From Desulfobulbaceae bacterium UBA2213 (GTDB taxonomy: Bacteria; Desulfobacterota; Desulfobulbia; Desulfobulbales; Desulfocapsaceae): a stretch of DNA of 7,330 nucleotides. Position numbers and translations under genes: made by a program. The notes under the pieces were generated by a model, which had not been told where the DNA came from, made no database searches, and was given only the letters and a program-made list of their open reading frames with translations. The DNA lies in NCBI GenBank assembly GCA_002327225.1, contig DCUN01000202.1, positions 2,219 through 9,548 of the forward strand. The letters run 5' to 3'. Below are positions 1 to 5,684 of the stretch, one piece after another. Within the stretch, counting starts at the first letter, position 1. Each line of letters starts with the position of its first letter.

Positions 1-378
1 GGCATCGGCGGTTTTTTGCTCTCCTATCTGGCCGGGGTTCCTTTTACCATCGGTGCCTCGGCTGCGGTCTGCGCCTTGGTTGGTGCGGTTCTTTATTATG
101 GAAAAAGCCGGGGCGGCACCTATGGCCGGCAGGTGTTCCAGCAGATCGGTGGCTGGGCCCTGAGTATCTTCGTTTTTGGTCTGCTGGTGCCGGGAATCAA
201 CAACTGGGCCCATGGCGGCGGCATGGCGGCGGGCGCCCTCTGCGGACTGCTCATGGGGTATCAGGAAAACCGGCGCGAATTACTCAGTCACCGGCTGCTT
301 AGCGCCGCCTGTGCGCTCGGGACCATCCTGATCCTGCTCTGGGCCGTGGCAAGCGCAGTTATCTACCGCTTTTTCTGA
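1..378 (+). CDS. Rhomboid-family intramembrane serine protease, C-terminal part (5' end outside window)
   Basis: The frame is open from base 1, and 125 residues are present before the TGA at 376-378. Rhomboids cleave transmembrane substrates within the lipid bilayer using a Ser-His dyad. Both dyad elements are visible: an IGASAA segment whose Ser codon is 58-60 (family motif GxSx), and NNWAHGGGMAAG whose His codon is 211-213 (family motif HxxGxxxG). The usual Gly after the catalytic Ser is Ala here (GASA rather than GASG), which some family members tolerate. About four hydrophobic segments can be followed: one carrying the Ser, one ending at NNW, one carrying the His, and a final helix (roughly residues 97-123) ending in YRFF. 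The N-terminal helices and the L1-loop WR motif lie outside the window. Nothing downstream suggests an operon partner. Protease family membership is secure; the substrate is unknown. Confidence 0.85.
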   Translation, partial: GIGGFLLSYLAGVPFTIGASAAVCALVGAVLYYGKSRGGTYGRQVFQQIGGWALSIFVFGLLVPGINNWAHGGGMAAGALCGLLMGYQENRRELLSHRLLSAACALGTILILLWAVASAVIYRFF

Positions 379-388
379 ACTGTTCAGA
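374..388. repeat. Short palindrome over the rhomboid stop codon
   Basis: Two perfect 7-nt arms, TCTGAAC and GTTCAGA, flank a single T. The left arm includes the TGA stop. As RNA only about 5 bp could pair, and no U-run follows, so it is not a standard terminator. It may be chance or a protein-binding site. Confidence 0.3.
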
Positions 389-414
389 TACAAGATGGTA
401 TAGGCCATGGCTTT

Positions 415-473
415 AGTGTCTTACAGATTATTTTCTTGTTTTTTTAAAAAGAAAATAATCTGCGAAAGGCACT
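415..473. repeat. Long imperfect palindrome after the rhomboid gene
   Basis: The core has two perfect 14-nt arms, 424-437 (CAGATTATTTTCTT) and 449-462, around an 11-nt T/A-rich centre. The pairing resumes outside the core: AGTGTCTT at 415-422 pairs with AAGGCACT at 466-473 with a single G-U wobble, across a small asymmetric internal loop (423 opposite 463-465). No T-run follows on either strand, so it does not have the geometry of an intrinsic terminator. The nested symmetric layout resembles two abutted terminal inverted repeats, as in a minimal MITE or insertion-sequence remnant, but I see no target-site duplication. It could also act as a transcript-end stabiliser. The palindrome is directly visible; its role is unknown. 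Confidence 0.7.
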
Positions 474-760
474 TATCCCGTTTATTGGGGTTAGTCATAG
501 TTTCAGGTTACATTTAACTGGAAAAAATGTGGTTTGTTTCTCATTATTATCTTCCCTGCGATATTAAGTCAGCGTCATATATTTTACCTTCATTTTTTCT
601 CATCTTCACGATACAATTGTATAATGGTTTGTTGTATCAACTTGATTTCCAGAACATCGCATTTAGTTTTTTTGTTAATTTATCTACAACAGACCAAGTA
701 ACGTTCAAATGGTTGTGTATTCAGCAAAAGTTCCCGCAAACCTTAACCAAGGAGAATACT
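474..760. other. AT-rich non-coding stretch upstream of the dodecin gene
   Basis: No credible gene is visible. The region is markedly richer in A/T than the flanking coding DNA and has many homopolymeric T tracts. A reading frame open from an ATG at 527 runs into the dodecin frame, but its first 78 residues look like translated spacer with no family resemblance and no good ribosome site. The region holds the promoter/operator-like cluster at 597-638 and the dodecin SD at 749-754. Confidence 0.6.
597..638 (+). promoter_or_regulatory. Candidate promoter with TTGTAT half-sites, upstream of dodecin
   Basis: TATAAT at 620-625 is a perfect sigma-70 -10 hexamer. It lies 17 nt after TTCTCA (597-602), a 4-of-6 match to the -35 consensus. 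The -10 overlaps a perfect 12-bp palindrome, ATACAATTGTAT (611-622). A further TTGTAT occurs at 632-637, so GATACAA (610-616) and TTGTATC (632-638) also form a 7-nt inverted repeat. Three half-sites around a -10 element is a layout typical of repressor operators. The implied leader to the dodecin start is about 130 nt. The region is AT-rich, so chance matches are a real possibility. Confidence 0.35.
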
Positions 761-976
761 ATGTCTAAGAGTGTTTACAAAATAATCGAAATGGTTGGAT
801 CAAGCCCGGATTCATGGGAAGATGCTACTCAGAATGCCGTCAAGTCGGCAGGACTTAGCTTGCGAGACCTGCGCATTGCAGAAGTTGTTACCCTCGATAT
901 GAAAATTGGTGATGATGACAAGGGAGCCATCTTTCGGGCGCGTGTAAAACTCTCTTTCAAACTTATTTCCGACTAA
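761..976 (+). CDS. Dodecin family protein
   Basis: The 71-residue product matches dodecin in length and pattern: a KIIEMVGSSPDSWEDA strand-helix start, a helix to about residue 34, then two long strands (RIAEVVTLDMKI and FRARVKLSFKL). Dodecins assemble into hollow dodecamers that bind and store flavins; some members are thought to bind other ligands. The ATG at 761 is chosen over the longer open frame from 527 because AAGGAG (749-754) sits 6 nt upstream and the protein then starts like other dodecins (MSKSVYKIIE). Aligned by eye with the Halobacterium and Thermus dodecins I remember, the flavin-stacking Trp (in contexts like QWVEV or DWFEV) corresponds to Ile39 (RIAEV). Trp19, in SPDSWEDA, lies in the helix and does not replace it. 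The family call is firm; flavin binding is uncertain. It is cytoplasmic, with no signal peptide. Confidence 0.9.
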   Translation: MSKSVYKIIEMVGSSPDSWEDATQNAVKSAGLSLRDLRIAEVVTLDMKIGDDDKGAIFRARVKLSFKLISD

Positions 977-992
977 CCCGAATTTATCACAC

Positions 993-1013
993 CGGTACGA
1001 GCTCTTCGTGCCG
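993..1013 (+). terminator. Hairpin after dodecin gene, possible weak terminator
   Basis: CGGTACGA (993-1000) pairs with TCGTGCCG (1006-1013) over 8 bp with one wobble and a 5-nt loop, 16 nt past the dodecin stop. Only an interrupted T-rich tract (ATTGTTGT) follows. It fits an inefficient intrinsic terminator or a 3'-end stabilising hairpin. Confidence 0.4.
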
Positions 1014-1044
1014 ATTGTTGTAGGTGTCATGCCTGGCCCCTGAA

Positions 1045-1093
1045 CGGGTTGTTATGACCACGGGCGTAATATACAGACAACCCGCTAAAGGAG
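1045..1093 (+). promoter_or_regulatory. Leader hairpin abutting the SD of the small exported protein
   Basis: CGGGTTGT (1045-1052) pairs perfectly with ACAACCCG (1077-1084), enclosing a 24-nt loop. The SD AAAGGAG (1087-1093) begins only 2 nt after the stem and lies 6 nt before the ATG at 1100. A stem this close to the SD could affect ribosome access, but a 24-nt loop makes it only moderately stable. The complementarity is directly visible; regulation is inference. Confidence 0.4.
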
Positions 1094-1099
1094 TAAGTC

Positions 1100-1441
1100 A
1101 TGAAACGAAAAACGTTAGTGCTTTCTGCTTTGACAGGTATTATGTCTTTATCTTCCGGGATCCTATTGGCAGCGGACCAGGATAGATTGCAGGCGCAGGA
1201 CCGTGATCAGGATCAGATATACGGTAGCCAGATCATGATCACGCAGGAGCGGCTAGAATTCCGTACAAAAATGAATTCTGCGAAAACCGAGAAGGAACGA
1301 GAACAGATTCGCAATGAACATCATGCACGTATGCAAGAAAAAGCTAAGCAGCAGGGCGTGCCCCTGCCCGAGAACCCTCCCGTCAGGGGAGGTTCCAAGG
1401 GACCTGGCGGGGGGATGGGACCCGGTGGTGGTAGGCGTTAA
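1100..1441 (+). CDS. Small exported protein with charged helical core and Gly-rich C-terminus
   Basis: The product is 113 residues. MKRKT followed by a hydrophobic stretch to about residue 24 (ending GILLAA) is a Sec signal peptide, with cleavage probably near Ala24/Ala25. The mature protein starts with a D/Q/R-rich stretch (residues 26-38), then YGSQIMITQERLEFRTKM and KTEKEREQIRNEHHARMQEKAKQQGVPLPENPP, and ends in a Gly-rich basic tail (RGGSKGPGGGMGPGGGRR). The segment QERxEFRxKM...KTxxEREQIRNEHHxRMQEKAKxxGVxLP resembles a small uncharacterised periplasmic protein found in many proteobacteria, recognised from memory. No function is known to me. It has no cysteines, so it is not a lipoprotein. 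The His pair within the charged helix could bind metal, but this is speculative. The start is supported by SD AAAGGAG 6 nt upstream. It has its own leader and is probably monocistronic. Confidence 0.75.
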   Translation: MKRKTLVLSALTGIMSLSSGILLAADQDRLQAQDRDQDQIYGSQIMITQERLEFRTKMNSAKTEKEREQIRNEHHARMQEKAKQQGVPLPENPPVRGGSKGPGGGMGPGGGRR

Positions 1442-1509
1442 CTCGAATTAAAAAAAGTGGGTTTCAGGGTCTGGGTTGGCATCCACATGTTATATGCAGA
1501 GAGCAGATG

Positions 1510-1548
1510 TGACTCAGGTTCTCATCACTCGTTCGTGAGCCTGAGTCA
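1510..1548. repeat. Strong hairpin / inverted repeat TGACTCAGG...CCTGAGTCA
   Basis: Two perfect 9-nt arms (1510-1518 and 1540-1548) are extended inside by CTCA/TGAG (1521-1524/1536-1539) across a 2-nt bulge (TT), leaving an 11-nt loop. It lies about 70 nt past the stop of the small exported gene. There is no T-run directly after it. It could be the 3' end of that mRNA or a protein-binding palindrome. Confidence 0.6.
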
Positions 1549-1556
1549 TACCAGAA

Positions 1557-1601
1557 GGGATGGGTGCGTTTTCCCCACGCATTTTTATTTCTCCGCATCC
1601 C
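1557..1601 (+). terminator. Candidate intrinsic terminator with competing outer stem
   Basis: TGCGT (1565-1569) pairs with ACGCA (1577-1581) around TTTCCCC, and TTTTTATTT (1582-1590) follows, giving a weak terminator shape. An outer stem, GGGATG (1557-1562) with CATCCC (1596-1601), would enclose the hairpin and sequester the U-run. It most plausibly ends the transcript of the upstream small exported gene. The stem is short. Confidence 0.4.
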
Positions 1602-1690
1602 GGACTTTTCTCAGGTGAATTTGCAGCCTGTACAGTCCTCCCCAATTTCCACATTTCCTATACGGATCGGCCGCAGCTGTTGAAAAAGTT

Positions 1691-1747
1691 CCGTGGGTGA
1701 GTAGCCGCAATGGCCACGGGCGCTAAGAATGTCCTTATAGCTTTTTT
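1691..1747 (+). terminator. Two-hairpin segment ending in U6, possible terminator or attenuator
   Basis: CCGTGG (1691-1696) pairs with CCACGG (1714-1719) around a 17-nt loop. Immediately afterwards GCTAAG (1722-1727) can pair with CTTA and, past a 2-nt bulge, GC (1733-1741), followed by TTTTTT at 1742-1747. The second hairpin is weak on its own. The arrangement of a stable stem, then a short stem, then a U-run is seen in attenuators and at the ends of small RNAs. I cannot match it to a known RNA class. Confidence 0.35.
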
Positions 1748-1766
1748 CGCAATTTTCACCCAAATG

Positions 1767-1798
1767 TTGCCTTGTTTTATCCCACTTTTAAATATACT
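1767..1798 (+). promoter_or_regulatory. Candidate promoter for sbcDC
   Basis: TTGCCT (1767-1772) lies 16 nt before TAAATA (1789-1794), and TATACT follows at 1793-1798. TTGTTT at 1772-1777 with TATACT (15-nt spacer) is an alternative pair. None is a full consensus match. The implied leader of sbcD is about 135 nt. Confidence 0.3.
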
Positions 1799-1873
1799 CC
1801 TTGTCGGCATCAGGTGTTGATCAAATCGTAAAGGGGTATCACGGGAAGAGAATTGAGAGATGCGTATCCTGAT

Positions 1874-1904
1874 CCGCTGGGTTTATAGCCAAGTTTATAA
1901 GCGG
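1874..1904 (+). repeat. Inverted repeat in the sbcD leader
   Basis: CCGCT (1874-1878) can pair with AGCGG (1900-1904), and inside it TTATA (1883-1887) with TATAA (1896-1900). The two stems share base 1900, so they partly compete. It ends 37 nt before the sbcD ATG. It is weak and may be incidental. Confidence 0.3.
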
Positions 1905-1941
1905 TTGTTAATAAAAGGGGACACTTCAATAAAAAAATACA

Positions 1942-3186
1942 ATGAAATTTATCCATACCGCTGACATCCATCTGGGGAAAACCTATCAGAACTCTTCAGG
2001 GGAAGGAGAACGGTATCAGGATTTCTTTAGATGCCTGGCAGCCATTGTGGCAGATGCAGTTCGTGAAGCCGTTGACTTTGTCCTCATCGGAGGTGATCTC
2101 TTTCACACCGGGCAGATCCTGCCCATGACCTTTGCCAGGACCATCGATATTCTCCAGCCCCTGAAAGAGGCGGGCATCCCCTGCATTGCCATCGAAGGCA
2201 ACCATGACTGGATCCACCGCCGCAACACTATTTCCTGGATGGAGGCCCTTTCTGAAATGGGCTATATCCGCCTCCTGCGGCCTGCCCGGACAGAGGATGG
2301 CGGCTATTGTTTTGCCCCTTTCAATGAAAAAAGCGGTATGGGCGGTCATATCGAGATCGGCGGCCTGCATATCTACGGTCTTGGCTACATCGGGACCCAG
2401 GCCGGCAGCCATGTGGAACGTATCTGCAAGGCGGTGAGTACCGCCAATAACCTGCTGATTTTTCATGTCGGTATCTGGCGTTACTCGCCGGTAGAGATCG
2501 GCAATATGAAGATCGAAGAGGCCCATCCCCTGGCTGAAAAATTCGGCTATGTCGCCCTCGGTCACGGCCACAAACAATATGTCATCGAGACCCCGGACGG
2601 CTGGCCCTACGCCTTTAACCCCGGTGCGCCGGAACGGGTCAACTTCGGCGAGGAGAAGTATGAGAAGGGCTATTATTTAGTGAGTTTTGAAGATGGCAGG
2701 TTTGCCCCGGAATTCAGGCCCACTAATCCCCGGCCTATGCTGGTTGAGGTCATCAATCTCGACGGGGCAACAGATGCTGATTCCGCCCTGGCTCGTTTCC
2801 GGGAACAGCTAACTGAAAAGCTAGGTGGACTGAGTGATGAGCGGGCGGCCTTGCTGGAGTTGAAACTGGCCGGCCGGATCGGCTTTCATCCCTTTGAGCT
2901 GGGACGCGAACGGTTACGACTGGTCATTGAAGAATTGGCGAACCCCCTGCACGTTGAAATCAAGAACCATCTGTCCATGGTGGCTCGATCCGGTGGCGAA
3001 GAGGTGGTCAAGAAGTCGCTTTCCGAGATCGAAATGGATGTCCTGCATGAATTGATCGGCGCCCACAGCAAATATCAAGGGCGGGAGGAGGAGTTGGCTC
3101 AGTTGTCGCTGGCTATACGTGATCTGGTCATCAAGGGCGATATCGAAGATGACGAGTTGCTCGGCCTTTTCGGGCAGCAGGGCTAA
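1942..3186 (+). CDS. sbcD: SbcD / Mre11-type nuclease subunit
   Basis: The 414-residue product is the metal-dependent nuclease subunit of the SbcCD complex, which cleaves DNA hairpins and processes double-strand ends in the cytoplasm with the SbcC ATPase. All calcineurin-like phosphoesterase motifs are present: DIHLGK (Asp8, His10), GGDLFH (Asp52), EGNHD (Asn87, His88, Asp89), His175 in LLIFHVG, and LGHGHKQ (His208, His210). Residues 1 to about 240 form the nuclease. The rest (from roughly EEKYEKGYYLVSFEDGRF) forms the capping and SbcC-binding part. Length is close to E. coli SbcD (400). The ATG at 1942 gives the canonical MKFIHTADIHLGK start, and an in-frame TAA lies 12 nt upstream, so no earlier start is possible. 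There is no usual SD: the nearest purine tract (AAAAGGGG) ends about 21 nt away, and the bases just before the ATG are A-rich. sbcC follows after 3 nt. Confidence 0.95.
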   Translation: MKFIHTADIHLGKTYQNSSGEGERYQDFFRCLAAIVADAVREAVDFVLIGGDLFHTGQILPMTFARTIDILQPLKEAGIPCIAIEGNHDWIHRRNTISWMEALSEMGYIRLLRPARTEDGGYCFAPFNEKSGMGGHIEIGGLHIYGLGYIGTQAGSHVERICKAVSTANNLLIFHVGIWRYSPVEIGNMKIEEAHPLAEKFGYVALGHGHKQYVIETPDGWPYAFNPGAPERVNFGEEKYEKGYYLVSFEDGRFAPEFRPTNPRPMLVEVINLDGATDADSALARFREQLTEKLGGLSDERAALLELKLAGRIGFHPFELGRERLRLVIEELANPLHVEIKNHLSMVARSGGEEVVKKSLSEIEMDVLHELIGAHSKYQGREEELAQLSLAIRDLVIKGDIEDDELLGLFGQQG

Positions 3187-3189
3187 GCT

Positions 3190-5628
3190 ATGCAGATTCT
3201 TTCCATCTCACTGAAGAATATCAAATCCCACCGTGATCGGGAACTCCATTTTGTGAGCGGCATCAATGTCCTCTCCGGGGTCAACGGGGTCGGCAAAAGC
3301 ACTATCTTTGAGGCCATCGGCTATGCCTTGTTCGGCGTTGATGCCCGTGACTTTGTCGGTAATATCGAGCGTTTCATCACCATCGGTGCCAGAAAAGGCG
3401 AAATAGCGGTCACCTTTGCCCCGGGTGATGGCGATACCTATAGGGTTTCCCGTACGGTCGGGGCCGGTTCCAAATGGCTGCTTGCCCGGGAGATCGGTGG
3501 GGCATTCGAGTTTGAAGACCATGCCGGTGCCCCGGAAACGGAGGCCCGGATCAAGGAACTGCTCGGACTCGATGGCGGCAGGCCTCTGGCCGATCAGTTC
3601 AAACTGGTGATCGGCCCTTTTCAGAACGAATTTCTCGGGCCTTTTGTCCTCAAACAGCCCGCCAAACGGCAGGAGGCCTTTGATGAGATCCTTGGTATCG
3701 ATGCCTGGCGCAAAACATATAAAGGCACCAGCACACTGCTCAAGGCAGTGAAGACCAGGATCGACATCCTGAACGTGGAAGTCGAGGGTAAAAAGGAGCA
3801 GGTTATTGTCCTGCCCGAACGGCAAGAAGAAATGACCTGCCTAATTACAGAACTGGAGGCCCAGCAGAAGCTGCGGGCAGACAAGGAAAAGAAATTAGGT
3901 GCAGCAGAGGCACACCTTGTCAAGCTCGATATCCAGGAAAAGACGAGCCAGACGGTGAAGGGTGAGATCGAAGTACTGGAGAATCGGATCCGGGATGGAG
4001 GAGGCAAGATCGCCGATAATACAAAAAGGGTGAAAGAGGCTGAGCAGGCTTTGGAAACCTTGGAAAAGAGCCGGGCCGGTAAGGAAGCGTTTGAAAGGGC
4101 TGAGGTGCAGATCAAGGTATTGCGGGAGCAGGAGAAGGAGCGCAGGGCGATCGAGAATGAGATAATTATTCTTGATAAAGAAACGGCCCGTCTGGCTCAG
4201 GCCTTGGCACACGAAAGGCGGGAAGTCGAAAAAATAGACAAAGAGCAGGCAGCAGAAAAGCTCCGGCTCACAGCAGACCAGAAGGGACTTGTTGCCGGTG
4301 AGGGGCTAACCTTAGCGGCGGCCCGCCTGCCACTCCTCAGAGAAGAAGCGGAAAGGCTGCGTCTGGCCCGGGGGCTTCTTGAGGGGCGGCGGGCAGGTCT
4401 GCAGGAAGGTAAGGAAAAACTGGCCGAAGGGGTCTGCCCCTTTTTCAAGGAAGAGTGTCAAAACATAGCCGGTAAGGAACCGCGTGATGTCTTCAGTGTC
4501 CGGGTGGATGATTTGGACACTGAAGGGCTTGAGCTGGAACAACGTCTAGCCGGGCTGGTCCAGGAGATCGGGGTGGCCGAGAAGGCCAGGCAGGAGCTGG
4601 AATCGCTCAAGGTTCGAGACCTGGAGATTACAAAACAGCTCAGTGCTCTGGCTAAGCGGCGCGATGACAACACCAAGCGCCAGGCTGCTCTAGCAGGGAT
4701 TAAAAAACGTGAGGAAGAGTCTGAGAAAAAGGGCGGGACACGCAAGGAAGAGCTCAAAAAATACTCCAATCTGGATGGTGAAATCGCTACCAGCGAAAAA
4801 ATACGAACTGGACATCAGGCCGTCCGGGATGCCTTCTTTGCTAATCAGAAAGACGCCCTTGATCTGCAAAACAGGCGCGACTCCCTGGCCAAGATGGTAG
4901 CGCTTCTGGAGGACTTACGAAAAAACCTGACAATCAGACAGCAAGAATTTGACAAACTGGCCCTCGAGTATGATTCTAAGTGCCACGCTGAGGAGCGTCT
5001 GGTCAAAGAAGGCCTTCTTACCGAGCTTGCCACCTGCAGGCAGAAGATTGCTGATCTCGGCCGCGATCGACTCCGCCTCGATGGAGAGATCAAAAAAATG
5101 AAGCAGATCAAGGAAGAGATCAAGGCCCGCCTGGCTGTCAGGGAAGGGCTTACCGCCAAGGAAGAGTTGGTCAAATTCCTGCGGAACCAGATCTTTAATA
5201 ATGTTTCGGCCCAGCTCTCCGCGCGCTTCCGCGAGGAAATCAGCTTGAGGGCGGATCGTATCTACCGCAATATCGCTGAAACCGATGAAGAGCTTTATTG
5301 GGGCGATAAATATCAAATAATGCTTCGGGACATGGAAAATGGCGAGATCAGGGAGCGCAGCGATGATCAGCTCTCCGGCGGCCAGATCATGAGCGCCGTG
5401 GTCGCCCTGCGTCTGGCCCTGCTGCAGACCATCGGCGCCCGAGTGGCCTTCTTTGATGAACCTACCTCAAATATGGATGCGGCGCGCCGGGCCAATCTGG
5501 CCCATGCCTTTCGGGCCATTGACGTCGGCCGTGAAGAGGTAACTGAACACTGGTACGACCAGCTTTTTCTTATCAGCCATGATGTTGCCTTTACGGAAGT
5601 GACGGATCAGATCATTTCCCTCGAATAA
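3190..5628 (+). CDS. sbcC: SbcC / Rad50-type ATPase subunit with atypical hook
   Basis: The 812-residue SMC-like ATPase pairs with SbcD. The N-terminal lobe has Walker A GVNGVGKST (30-38, Lys36) and the Q-loop around Gln145 (GPFQNEF), followed by the Rad50-like QPAKRQEAFDEILGID. The C-terminal lobe has signature LSGGQ (728-732), Walker B VAFFDEP (752-758, Glu757), D-loop SNMD (760-763) and switch His797 (LISHD). About 190-690 is heptad-rich coiled coil, folded back at CPFFKEEC (416-423). This apex has two cysteines, but six residues apart instead of the zinc-hook CxxC. The two arms are about 225 and 265 residues, making the protein shorter than E. coli SbcC (1048). The ATG at 3190 gives the canonical MQILSISLKNIKSH start, with AGGG (3179-3182) 7 nt upstream inside the end of sbcD, so translation is probably coupled to sbcD. 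Confidence 0.95.
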   Translation: MQILSISLKNIKSHRDRELHFVSGINVLSGVNGVGKSTIFEAIGYALFGVDARDFVGNIERFITIGARKGEIAVTFAPGDGDTYRVSRTVGAGSKWLLAREIGGAFEFEDHAGAPETEARIKELLGLDGGRPLADQFKLVIGPFQNEFLGPFVLKQPAKRQEAFDEILGIDAWRKTYKGTSTLLKAVKTRIDILNVEVEGKKEQVIVLPERQEEMTCLITELEAQQKLRADKEKKLGAAEAHLVKLDIQEKTSQTVKGEIEVLENRIRDGGGKIADNTKRVKEAEQALETLEKSRAGKEAFERAEVQIKVLREQEKERRAIENEIIILDKETARLAQALAHERREVEKIDKEQAAEKLRLTADQKGLVAGEGLTLAAARLPLLREEAERLRLARGLLEGRRAGLQEGKEKLAEGVCPFFKEECQNIAGKEPRDVFSVRVDDLDTEGLELEQRLAGLVQEIGVAEKARQELESLKVRDLEITKQLSALAKRRDDNTKRQAALAGIKKREEESEKKGGTRKEELKKYSNLDGEIATSEKIRTGHQAVRDAFFANQKDALDLQNRRDSLAKMVALLEDLRKNLTIRQQEFDKLALEYDSKCHAEERLVKEGLLTELATCRQKIADLGRDRLRLDGEIKKMKQIKEEIKARLAVREGLTAKEELVKFLRNQIFNNVSAQLSARFREEISLRADRIYRNIAETDEELYWGDKYQIMLRDMENGEIRERSDDQLSGGQIMSAVVALRLALLQTIGARVAFFDEPTSNMDAARRANLAHAFRAIDVGREEVTEHWYDQLFLISHDVAFTEVTDQIISLE

Positions 5629-5684
5629 GGCGGGATAGTTTTCTGATCCTCTCCAGCCATCAGCGTCAATTCAGGCGAGGTAGT

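Larger units (their letters stand above)
1442..1941. other. 500-base structured non-coding region upstream of sbcD
   Basis: No open frame with a ribosome site or recognisable protein is apparent on either strand. The stretch contains at least four inverted repeats (1510-1548, 1557-1601, 1691-1719, 1874-1904), two U-runs after hairpins (1582-1590, 1742-1747), and one promoter-like pair (1767-1798). It presumably ends the transcript from the small exported gene and starts the sbcCD transcript. I tried to match it to familiar riboswitch consensus elements from memory and found none. Each sub-element is listed separately. Confidence 0.6.

Noticed and set aside
527..760. N-terminal extension of the dodecin reading frame from an ATG at 527
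   Set aside because: The extra 78 residues read like translated AT-rich spacer. The ATG at 761 has a good SD and gives the canonical dodecin length.
379..760. CRISPR array or direct-repeat cluster in the AT-rich spacer
   Set aside because: No regularly spaced direct repeats of useful length; only inverted repeats and short half-sites.
1600..1941. Known riboswitch (c-di-GMP, ZTP, fluoride, TPP, cobalamin) in the sbcD leader
   Set aside because: I compared with consensus cores from memory and found no convincing match. Short resemblances such as GTAGCCG are not enough.
1996..2577. Long minus-strand frame inside sbcD, and similar antisense frames inside sbcC
   Set aside because: These are shadows of GC-rich coding sequence. 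sbcD and sbcC carry complete catalytic motifs across the same bases.
1942..5628. sbcDC as part of an anti-phage defence island
   Set aside because: The flanking genes are ordinary (rhomboid, dodecin, regulators, lipoprotein), with no other defence genes. Housekeeping DNA-end processing is the simpler reading.
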